From Adiantum capillus-veneris (taxonomy: Eukaryota > Streptophyta > Polypodiopsida > Polypodiales > Pteridaceae): a stretch of 64,000 nucleotides of DNA. The notes beneath the pieces were generated by a model. It ran no database searches, was not told the DNA's origin, and worked only from the letters and a program-made list of their open reading frames with translations. Shown one piece after another: positions 48,634-59,724 of this stretch. Each line of letters opens with the position of its first letter. The first letter of the stretch is position 1. The stretch spans positions 94,710,112 through 94,774,111 of the forward strand of contig CM043945.1 in the NCBI GenBank assembly GCA_014529385.2. Reading direction: 5' to 3'. The translations under genes and the position numbers were made by a program.

Positions 48634-51600
48634 GTCTTTCTTCACAAGCTGCCACTCCCCTCTCCTTGGCTATCTCCTTGACTAGTCAGCCATTGAAGCA
48701 GGCCTAATTGCAGCCCTTCTGCATCGTGGAGATTGATTATTGTCTGCCTGGCATATTCTTCGCATCATAGGGGACCCCATTTCTTGGTGCAGCTATAGGT
48801 AGATCCCTTGCTCTTCTAGACTAGCCACACCAAATCAACCGATCATGTGGTGGTTTTGGGGTGCTGGACAGCAAAGGCCTCTACTGGATGGACCAATCAA
48901 AATCAGCCCTAGAGTCGTTTCACCTTGAAGAGCTACAACCGGCAAGCTTCTACTCAAATATTGGACAATCACATTGAAGGGTTGGTCACATGGTCATTGA
49001 GGAGACTGTGTTGCACAATCCCATTAAGCAATACATAAGCCAAGATTGGTCCCAAAACTCCTGAGGGTCCCTTGAGAAGATTAATTAGGACTCCGCAGCA
49101 TGCTTTTCTCTCTCTTCCATCTCTGCCTCAACTCACCTTCACCTTCAACATGACTGAGGCATAGGGTTGAGACATCTCACGTACACAACTGCATGTTACG
49201 TTATATGCTCCAAATATTACATTCATCTCTAAGTCAGTGGAGATCAAGAATATATTGTGCACAAGCACAGGGTCAGAGATCTCCATTAAAGAGGTGCACA
49301 TTGTGTTATATGCTGATGACATTGTCTTAATCTCTGAGTCAATGGTGACAGGAGGGGTTACAAGATTGCCAATTGCACATGACACATGCTGCTCCCTTCA
49401 CTTTGGTGGTTCCCTGCTTTCATTTTAGAAACTCTCACACGCCTGGACGGGACTTGTCTGAATTTGTCATACCTATAGTGGAGCAACAGCCAAAGGGAGA
49501 GCCATTGTTTGCACAAATAGAGATTTGTGGAAAAGTTCTGATAGCCCCTTAGTTAATACTGACTAATTCTGAAAAGAACTGCAACATCAGACAGATAAGC
49601 TGAAAGAAGCACTCCTCTTACAAGCAATATAATAAAAGAAGCGACAGCCACGATAGCAACTCTTCTTAAAAGTTCAACCATTCCTACATGTTTCATCTAC
49701 CATTGCACGATGCACTATCAAGGCACTCCTCAAGTTTCTCTCTTCTACCTTCACTACTGTACTCTGTGATCAAGTTTCTTGTCAAACATGCTTTGGGTAT
49801 ATCATCATAGTGCTTATGTTGGCTCATGTCAAGAAAACTCACATAAACATAAGAAATGCAGCACACTTCACCTATCACATGCCAAAGTATCTTAAAAAGT
49901 GATACCTTACTAAAACTTAACATAGCACTACAAAAATGAGATACAACTTAATTAGCAGAAATCATAAGAAAGAAGCTTCTGAATATCAATCAGGCAATTC
50001 TAAAGCGCAGACAAACATAAAGAACCAAGAAGTCAAAAACAAAAAGAAGCCTCAACACACATCCACTCTTCATGAAAAATAAAGCATTGAGAGCGTTATC
50101 AAACTTTTAAATGACAACTAACCTCCCCCTAATGCCACAAGTTTGCGTAGGACTGCTGAAATTGCTTGAGGAAGAACTTCCACCTAGGTAAAAAACATCC
50201 CAAGCAGTAAATTATTTACCTAACAGAATCAATTCACATTCTAGCTTAGAAAGGCTATCACAACTGCAAACACTGATAAATTAAAGACAAACTCAAGTAG
50301 CTAAGTATGTCTGCTTTTCATTTCTACCAAGCTATCTTCTTTATAGTCAGACAAATATAAAAATAAAAGGCATACAAGAAGAGGTGTACTTTGCTTCGAC
50401 CCACAGCTGACAGTTGGATTACAACAAGTAATGGAAACGCAATCCCTAATTCACCCATAGAGGAGTGCCTTGTGTTCAAGGAAGGTAGATCGCCTGCACT
50501 GACCCAAAAGCAAGCAGCTCTACAAATGTGGTTTCATGTGCCTAGATGTGCACCTGCTATCACATACTGCAGTGCAAAATACAAATACTCATACTTCCGA
50601 AACTTAGCTAGCTATATCCATCATCCACATAAAACAAACAGATAGTTTGTGCATGTGGCAAATGCATCAGATCTCCACAAAGTTGATAACACATGTTGAC
50701 AATACTGGTGAATTACCGGAACTGGAAATGTCAGTCCAAGCTCCGACACAATTTTTGACTGGTCAACTATTACCACACACTGCTTGGCCATGGTGTCAAC
50801 CACCTGCAAGTGAAAACTTCCCCACAGAAATGTAAGAAAGATCCTGCGTTTCAGAGAGAACATTATGTTTTTTCAATTAAATATGACATCATTTACCTTG
50901 GCCATGGTATGAGCAGCACCTCCACCCTGCAAGAAGGATAAACATGCACAAGTGTTATGTGTCGTGAACATACCAAAAAGCCCTTGAAAATGAACCTTCT
51001 TGGATTGCTCTCTACAAACTTTACCTTTATTAAATTCATGGACGAATCCACTTCATCAGCCCCATCAAACGCTAAGTCTATCGTGTTCACATCATTAAGG
51101 TCAGCCTGGCAAACCATGTTCTCTCTTGATCATATCATTTTTGTGTATTAAAACTCTCAGATGCATACAAGCTGCTTTCAATAATTGCAGCTCAAAAATT
51201 GTTAAGACTCACCGTTTTGACACCGAATTGTCGAGCAAGGACCCTCGACTGATATGACACTCCAACTCCAACTACATCTTTCAGCTGCGAGCAGCAAGAA
51301 AGTAAAATATGAGTGTAGCAGTGATTTTCTTTGTCTCCATACCAAAAAACAGATTCTAAACCCGAAAACAGTCGCGCAGATGGTTTTCACAGACATAACT
51401 CTACATTTGAACATGTTTGCTCACTGGATGTGCACAAAAACCAAAAAGACAATTCATAGGACCACTGCAGCGAATTAACACAATACTTGAAACACCCATA
51501 TGACAAGCTTGAATTAAAGCCCATATAAATCTCCCATGAAGTTGGCAAGCCTATAAGATAAGCAAGGTTTATTAAGCAATAACATGACGGCCTATACGAC

Positions 51601-52790
51601 TGCAGAAACGTTTGGTGTACACAACAACATTTCAGGAAAAGAGGTCCTGTTTCCTGAGTAGCCAGCAACAAGAAACCGTGCTAACATCATATGTGTGCTA
51701 AGCTCTGAACTTATTGCTTTGTGCTTGAAAAACCCAAAACAGCAAAAATAAGAATTTATGTTTTCTAAGTAGCACTTACAACTATCTCCAAAACATGTCA
51801 AGAAGGGTGTTCTTACAATGCTACACAGCTTAAGTGCCGTGGTTCAATGAAATGACCCTTCAAGAGCCAGGTGCACATACAAGCCTACCCTGCATGGATT
51901 GATACACACTATTGGCTGAAAACTCATATTTACAGGCGGCTAGGCTCCCACCTCCTAAATGAAGAAGCAAGCATACTCCTTATAGACACCTCAAAGAAAC
52001 TTGATAATATTTTCAATTGAGGAGCAGAAGCCTCACTTACGGTACTTACACAAATGACAAGAAAGTTGCCGAAAGTTTTATCGTGAAACAACACAAAACA
52101 TTTAAGTCAGCCTGAAATCTAACATCCAAGAATTGAGAACCGTACAAAAATATCAAGCTAACCTGGTGATTGATTAGAGTTTACCTTGCCTTTCTGGATG
52201 AGTTTGCCCATTTCTTCGATGGCTAAGGAGGCTGTGCTCCCCGTTCCTAATCCTACAATCATGCCTGGCTTAATCAGTTCAACCACTTTCTTTGCAACAG
52301 CTCGTTTTAAAGAGACCTGTACACCTGGATCAACCGCTGCAAAGAGAAGAAGAGGGTTAAAAACATATATCTCAGTTTCGCTAGTCAGGATTTTCCCGTA
52401 ATTGAAGCACAAACAACAACCGATGACAAATTACAAATGCATGCACTAAGATAGAAAACTTTCTGACTCTTGAGCTTTTGCGACAAATTAATGCACTTAA
52501 GAATCTGCTCATCTTAAGAATGAGATAACATCACCAGAGATTTGCTTCAAAACTCAACAGAAAAAAATAGTCACAAGATTGAACGACAACTTACGAGCAG
52601 ATTCTGAGGACGCCTTAAAAGAGCGGCACAAGGAGAATTCGAGACTGCGTTTGCACATAAGGCGATTCTCTGTATGAACCGAGAAAGCCTTATGAGAGAA
52701 TATTGTGGAAGAAAGGCGAGAGGAGGAGTCGTCATGCCTGCCTGCTGGTAAGGAAAGACCGGGAAAAGACGAGGCCTTGAGGAGCGCCAT
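25473..52790 (-). CDS. ribose-5-phosphate isomerase, plastid-targeted, ten exons
   Basis: RpiA-family enzyme, which interconverts ribose 5-phosphate and ribulose 5-phosphate in the Calvin and pentose phosphate pathways. Exons: 52595..52790, 52185..52336, 51213..51284, 51025..51105, 50897..50926, 50717..50803, 50123..50183, 26373..26448, 25676..25749, 25473..25588 (945 nt, 314 residues). Every intron is GT-AG and phases fit at all nine junctions. Residues 1-65 are Ser/Arg-rich and low in acid, a likely plastid transit peptide. The phosphate loop GLGTGSTA is at 94-101, DGADEVD at 154-160, KGGGAAH at 167-173, PVEVLP at 205-210, PVITDLGN at 239-246 and [10 protein letters not shown] at 270-279. 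The Glu of E. coli RpiA (Glu103, in TREK) corresponds to Ala176. Intron 7 is 23,674 bp. The CT-rich 5' UTR precedes the ATG. Function is therefore clear by family, but catalytic activity is open. Confidence 0.93.
26449..27159. other. left end of intron 7, G/C-rich block
   Basis: From 26770 to 27090 the sequence is much richer in G and C than its surroundings (GGGCCGGCAGCGGGGAGG, CCCTCCCCCTCC). Short overlapping ORFs on both strands have no recognisable motif. It could be an old capture or repeat fragment. Confidence 0.35.
27160..27650 (-). pseudogene. gypsy integrase scrap, partly duplicated
   Basis: The minus strand reads [16 protein letters not shown] (the integrase zinc-binding end), then PLRFPMVN and, after frameshifts, SIGRLTKM-like core sequence. 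These match the family phrases [11 protein letters not shown] and VVDRLTKM. The segments 27300..27450 and 27470..27620 repeat each other (AGAAATACTT(T/C)CC and TTACCATTGGGAATCTCAA(A/G)GGGATGC), so the piece is tandemly duplicated. It is not part of element A, which has its own integrase. Confidence 0.6.
27828..28404 (+). repeat. 5' LTR of element A
   Basis: About 577 bp, starting TATCACAAACTAGTGACG (B has TGTCACAAACTGGTGATG in the same place). It contains GTGTACGGACCCGTGAT, a TTTAAATAAG box near 28143 and the conserved block AAATACCGAAAGGGGCGCCAGTCTTTGGGGCC at 28252..28283. The last bases of the LTR and the primer site are deleted. Confidence 0.75.
28458..31675 (+). mobile_element. hAT DNA transposon, complete
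   Basis: 3,218 bp with inverted ends CATAGTTAAAGGGGACGG and CATAGTTACATGGGACGG (16 of 18 match). The 8-bp target duplication GTTTACAT sits at 28450..28457 and 31676..31683. Eight-base duplications are diagnostic of hAT. It splits the gag of element A, and the empty-site sequence can be compared with element B near 43320. A two-exon transposase gene fills the middle. The ends are rich in GGGACGG-like subterminal repeats (28470..28620 and the reverse near 31600..31665). Confidence 0.95.
29044..31270 (+). CDS. hAT transposase, two exons, one early stop codon
   Basis: Cut-and-paste transposase. Exon 1 29044..29576, GT-AG intron 29577..29694, exon 2 29695..31270. The join gives the family phrase A[10 protein letters not shown]. 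From the ATG at 29044 the 15th codon is TGA (29086..29088); otherwise the frame is open to 31268. An alternative start inside exon 1 is not obvious. Exon 1 has a BED-type zinc finger ([20 protein letters not shown], Cys and His ligands). Exon 2 has the DUF659 region with DGWSD and ADGEASN (candidate catalytic Asp residues) and [15 protein letters not shown]. The C-terminal dimerisation domain ([20 protein letters not shown]) precedes an acidic tail. TGA may derive from CGA by CpG decay. Confidence 0.85.
31684..35155 (+). pseudogene. gag-pol remnant of element A
   Basis: After a gag tail (31684..31918), the protease region 31919..32323 shows [16 protein letters not shown], with DGG at the active site, and DCDVLLGL. 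Reverse transcriptase (32622..33100) has [48 protein letters not shown] and FFDDII as the catalytic box. RNase H (33356..33830) has [18 protein letters not shown] and [12 protein letters not shown]. Integrase (33891..34871) has [28 protein letters not shown] and SDKDPKFTS. The chromodomain start is at 35100 ([16 protein letters not shown]). There are at least eight stops or frameshifts. A match to B runs from gag to the reverse transcriptase start. Confidence 0.88.
35156..36396 (+). repeat. 5' LTR of element F
   Basis: Starts TGTCACTTGACACATCC and ends GCACCTTACA. It has a TATA box ATATATAAAG near 35468 and several spaced copies of CTAGCGTTTTTG (35560..35750). It matches the solo LTR at 43857..45086 over its whole length. 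Confidence 0.85.
36398..36410 (+). other. primer-binding site of F, tRNA-iMet
   Basis: TGGTATCAGAGCT, one base after the LTR. Confidence 0.9.
36875..37540 (+). pseudogene. coiled-coil Gag-like ORF of element F
   Basis: Starts [20 protein letters not shown] (an x-TRSG start like plant gypsy Gag). A frameshift near 37060 leads into 37077..37325. That part is a repeated charged helix with FDREN, IDRE, IERE and [10 protein letters not shown] arranged every 11-14 residues. After a TAG the frame goes on with an Asp/His-rich repeat around DKHD(E/N)L and [12 protein letters not shown]. Further scraps at 37664..37894 ([16 protein letters not shown]) continue the region. I do not recognise the protein. 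The start suggests Gag; the helix repeat could drive assembly. Confidence 0.5.
38549..40473 (+). pseudogene. LINE ORF1
   Basis: ATG at 38549. Residues after 60 match the plant LINE ORF1 domain (DUF4283-like): [33 protein letters not shown] and, after a stop, [25 protein letters not shown]-like knuckle follows ([11 protein letters not shown].. MGHLAKA). A C tract at 39550..39588 shifts the frame. The part 39604..40473 is open and ends in a domain I do not recognise ([35 protein letters not shown]). TAG and TAA codons near 38678, 38969 and 39220 break the front half. Confidence 0.6.
40470..41234 (+). pseudogene. LINE ORF2, endonuclease domain only
   Basis: Begins [13 protein letters not shown], the classic start of an apurinic-type LINE endonuclease. 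It continues with [41 protein letters not shown] (GGDFN motif with G changed to V) and [14 protein letters not shown], ending at [12 protein letters not shown] overlaps the ORF1 stop (ATGA at 40470). No reverse transcriptase follows. Confidence 0.85.
41235..41653 (-). pseudogene. reverse transcriptase start of element B
   Basis: 41357..41641 reads [40 protein letters not shown] and [18 protein letters not shown]. Further bases to 41235 match A up to the LKRGY region. The rest of pol is absent. Confidence 0.8.
41654..42196 (-). pseudogene. protease region of element B
   Basis: Open for 180 codons: [15 protein letters not shown], then [17 protein letters not shown] (DGG active-site loop as in A) and [12 protein letters not shown]. 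It ends at [14 protein letters not shown], where the reverse transcriptase frame follows. Compared with A it has an intact GIPW motif. Confidence 0.8.
42236..43618 (-). pseudogene. gag of element B
   Basis: Starts [20 protein letters not shown] near 43618. It then has a helical region with [16 protein letters not shown], a Ser/Lys-rich linker (42863..43324, with [20 protein letters not shown]) and the gag core at 42236..42721 ([39 protein letters not shown]). The core matches Retrotrans_gag. Frames are broken between the three blocks. The homologous stretch in A is at 28405..28457 plus 31684 onward. Confidence 0.8.
43671..43681 (-). other. primer-binding site of B, tRNA-iMet
   Basis: The minus strand reads TGGTATCAGAG (then CTCGACC) one base after the LTR. 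Confidence 0.88.
43683..45507 (-). repeat. 5' LTR of element B, interrupted
   Basis: About 590 bp once the 1,230-bp solo LTR and its TCTAA duplicate are removed. Outer end TGTCACAAACTGGTG, inner end GTCTGTTACA. The conserved block with GGCCCCAAAGACTGGCGCCCCTTTCGG is at 43806..43832. Confidence 0.85.
43857..45086 (+). repeat. solo LTR of the F family inside B's LTR
   Basis: 1,230 bp matching the F LTR from TGACACATCCAACC to GCACCTTACA. It is flanked by TCTAA at 43852..43856 and 45087..45091, so it arose by insertion followed by LTR-LTR recombination. The first bases are mutated (CGTTGC in place of TGTCAC). Confidence 0.88.
45760..46739 (-). pseudogene. gag remnant of element C
   Basis: Start near 46724 ([19 protein letters not shown]). 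A Pro-rich stretch with about 12 Pro ([19 protein letters not shown]) lies in 46247..46549, followed by [20 protein letters not shown], then 45986..46231 with [12 protein letters not shown]. Frames are broken. The W-x-x-F-K..A core suggests gag, but it is weaker than in B. Confidence 0.5.
47018..47694 (-). repeat. 5' LTR of element C
   Basis: 677 bp, outer end TGTCACAAACTGCTGACG, inner end GTCCTGTGACA. The primer site TGGTATCAGAGCAT follows after one base. Right flank AGAAG. Confidence 0.8.
47695..48375 (-). mobile_element. element D: LTR with a scrap of integrase
   Basis: LTR-like repeat 47810..48375 (minus strand TGTGACGTGGCAAGG to GGCCTGCTACA) followed by a PBS-like TGGTATTAGAGTA. It then runs straight into an integrase zinc-binding fragment (47695..47800, reading [13 protein letters not shown] has [12 protein letters not shown]). 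Gag, protease and reverse transcriptase are therefore missing, and C inserted into the remainder at 47694. The LTR has a 34-bp tandem duplication at 47937..48004 (CAAAGTTTGGC..CCCTATCGATACTTCC). Confidence 0.6.
48376..50122. other. right end of intron 7 with microsatellites
   Basis: Begins with a (GA)n run at 48412..48469. A 23-base C run followed by A's lies at 48601..48634. Proline/lysine ORFs there are artefacts. No gene. The part from 49450 to 50122 looks like ordinary intron sequence leading to the donor of exon 7. Confidence 0.5.
49150..49430 (+). pseudogene. possible LINE YADD-box scrap
   Basis: 49237..49428 contains [16 protein letters not shown], which matches the catalytic box of LINE reverse transcriptases. 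A second, more diverged copy of the same 60 bases (GTTATATGCT..CATCTCTAAGTCAGTGG) lies at 49193..49245. No other reverse transcriptase motif is nearby, so this is a very short remnant at best. Confidence 0.35.
50123..52790 (-). CDS. RPI exons 1-7 (residues 1-226)
   Basis: Intron lengths here are 258, 900, 107, 98, 93 and 533 bp. Exon 1 ends in phase 1 (GCTC|GTAAGT) and exon 2 begins CG. Exons 2-6 end on codon boundaries. Exon 5 is only 30 nt and encodes [10 protein letters not shown]. Exon 7 ends GGGGGAG|GTTAG in phase 1. No mobile element is visible inside these six introns. Confidence 0.93.
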
Positions 52791-52832
52791 TGCGGAGAAG
52801 CTGGGCGAGCTACAGTGAGCTGCTTGTTGTAT

Positions 52833-52876
<44 letters not shown>

Positions 52877-53205
52877 CTCCTTGCTGCTGCTACCTCTACC
52901 AAAAAGCGCTCGATTTGTGGGTCGACCCGCTGTAATGTAGAGCACGCTCTAATCACTGTGCTGATTGACACGTGGATGCTCTATTTGATGTTGAAACCAT
53001 AGGCATACGTAGATTCAGGTACGTTAAAAAATGCTTTTCGCCTAAGGGACCCGCGGGCAAATGTGAACCGTCGGATTAAGCTTGTCGTTTAGCAAATTAA
53101 GTGGGAGAGCATCACAGCAGTGGAGTCACGAGTGATCTCCTTCTCTTTTTTTTTCCAAAACTCACAATTCTATGTAGATCTTTGTAATTCTATGATCTTC
53201 TTCTC
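52791..53205 (-). promoter_or_regulatory. RPI 5' UTR and promoter region
   Basis: Read on the minus strand toward the ATG at 52790: a (CT)n tract at about 52833..52871, then CATACAACAAGCAGCTCACTG, then CCCAGCTTCTCCGCA just before ATGGC. CT tracts just upstream of the start are common plant core-promoter or 5' UTR features. I see no strong TATA box within 150 bp. The LINE tail begins at 53206, about 415 bp upstream of the ATG. Confidence 0.5.
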
Positions 53206-58123
<4,918 letters not shown>

Positions 58124-58128
58124 TCCTT

Positions 58129-58703
58129 TGTTAACCCTCACGGCACACGGACACCCTATCACCTACGATGGACGTGTATTATGTATTTGGTAGAGTCAGG
58201 TACCGGGCTTGTCGGACCAATAGGGAAAGGTAGAGTGATCGCCGATGAGAGGCGCACTTTAACTTGGACATTCAAGGGATTAGTTGGTTAAGCATGGGCG
58301 CCCAAGTGTGAATGGGGTGAGCTCCTATAAAAGCCAACTAAACCTAATTTTTACTCATTCTCTCATTTGTGCAATTGAAGAGTGCTCTTGCTCCATCTCC
58401 ATCTTCTTTTTCTTCACCTCCTTGTGTGTGTGTGTGTGAGAGAGAGAGAGAGGGAGAGTGTGTGTGCGATCGAGCATTACGAAGGCACGACGGCGGCGAA
58501 GCGGTTGAGCGCGGCACGACTGCAGCTTCTTCTTCATCGCGGCGAGGAATCCACCACGAAGGCGAGCGTAGAGCGGTGAGTGACACACCCTTTGTTTTCT
58601 TGAGCTTGCTAGTTTAGGCTTGTTGTGTGCTTGGAGCCGTTTGTGGCTCGCATACGGTGTATTGGCAAGTCCCTTGCTTCGACAGTGCGGCAAGGAGCGC
58701 ACA
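58129..58703 (+). repeat. 5' LTR of element G
   Basis: 575 bp, TGTTAACCCTCACGG to AGCGCACA. CCTATAAAAGCC (TATA box) is near 58324. The GT/GA microsatellite is at 58423..58453. Confidence 0.95.
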
Positions 58704-58707
58704 TTTT

Positions 58708-58725
58708 TGGCGCCGCTGCCGGGGA
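58708..58725 (+). other. primer-binding site of G, tRNA-Asp type
   Basis: TGGCGCCGCTGCCGGGGA, one base from the recalled plant tRNA-Asp complement (T to C), four bases after the LTR. Confidence 0.88.
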
Positions 58726-59724
58726 TATGCCATACACTAAGCTCGGTTAGCACTTTACGCTTCCTTGTGGTGCAATTTGTATCATAGGGAAGGCAGGGAA
58801 GGAGTGTGTGGAAGGTTTCTGTTTTTTGCGTTTTCTGCAATTGCTGTCAAGTTTCAATTTCTGTTATTGTCTGCGTTTTTCAATTTTTGCAATTTCTGCG
58901 TTTTCAAGTTCGGCGTTTTCAATTTCTACAATTTTCTGCATTTCTGTCAATTTTCTGCAATTTCTGCGTTTTTGTTGCATTTTCTGCAACTTCTGCGTTT
59001 TTTTCTGCATTTTCTGTCAATTTTCTGCATTTTTTTGCGGTTTTTCTGCATTTTCTGCAATTTTTGCTTTTTTGCGTTTTTCTGCATTCTTTTAATTGCT
59101 GCGTTTTTCTGCATCCAAAAAAAAAAAAAAAAAGTTAAAAAAAAAATAATTTTGGAAAAAAAAAAAATTCTTAAAATTTTCAAAGGAAAAAAAATCGGAA
59201 ATTAAAAACGCGAGCGAGTGGGTGGCGAAATTTTTCGAAAATAAAAAACACGACTCTTAAAACGTACGGGTTGGTTTGTATAAAAGGTAGATCGGGATCG
59301 GTTTCCCAAGCCCAAGCCCAAGCCCAAGCCCAAGCCCAGGCCTCAGTCCTCAGTCTTATGATATATACTAGACTCACTCTTATATATATACCCTACTCCC
59401 TCAAGAGAGAATGAGAGCATGTGGGACAAGTCCTCCACTCTCCTCCTTTCTCTTCCCACTTGCACCCTTAGACTTTCTAGTTTGGGCCTAGTTCCCTACT
59501 GGAAATTGACAGTTTTAGGGATTCCGAGGGCATAGAGTGACCAAACGGAGGGCTGTAAAGCACGGCACGACCCTCTGACCGATACGCTCGTTTTGAGCTA
59601 TCACACGGCCCATTCCACGACACGCTCAAAAAAATCTAGCAAAAAAACAAACAAAAAACACGCTAAAAACTAGTCACAAGGCCTCCTAGAGCAGCTTTTT
59701 GACACCTTAGGGTATCAAAAGCAC
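58726..59724 (+). repeat. leader of G with TTTTCTGC repeats
   Basis: From about 58820 to 59115 the octamer TTTTCTGC (often followed by A or AA) recurs more than 15 times, with TTTCTGCGTTTT variants. A-rich runs follow at 59117..59190. Then five copies of CCCAAG lie at 59307..59338. No gene. Phe-rich ORFs here are translations of the repeat. Confidence 0.75.

Larger units (their letters stand above)
26449..50122 (-). other. RPI intron 7, 23.7 kb, filled with mobile elements
   Basis: Donor GTTAGTTG at 50122 going down, acceptor TCTACAG at 26449. The interval holds parts of at least eight mobile elements: an integrase scrap, gypsy A, hAT, gypsy F, LINE, gypsy B with a solo LTR, gypsy C and gypsy D. 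Without them, about 2.5 kb of unique-looking sequence remains, at the two ends. Confidence 0.88.

Noticed and set aside
58765-59205. Phe/Cys-rich 146-residue ORF
   Set aside because: It comes from the TTTTCTGC repeats; all three frames are open for the same reason.
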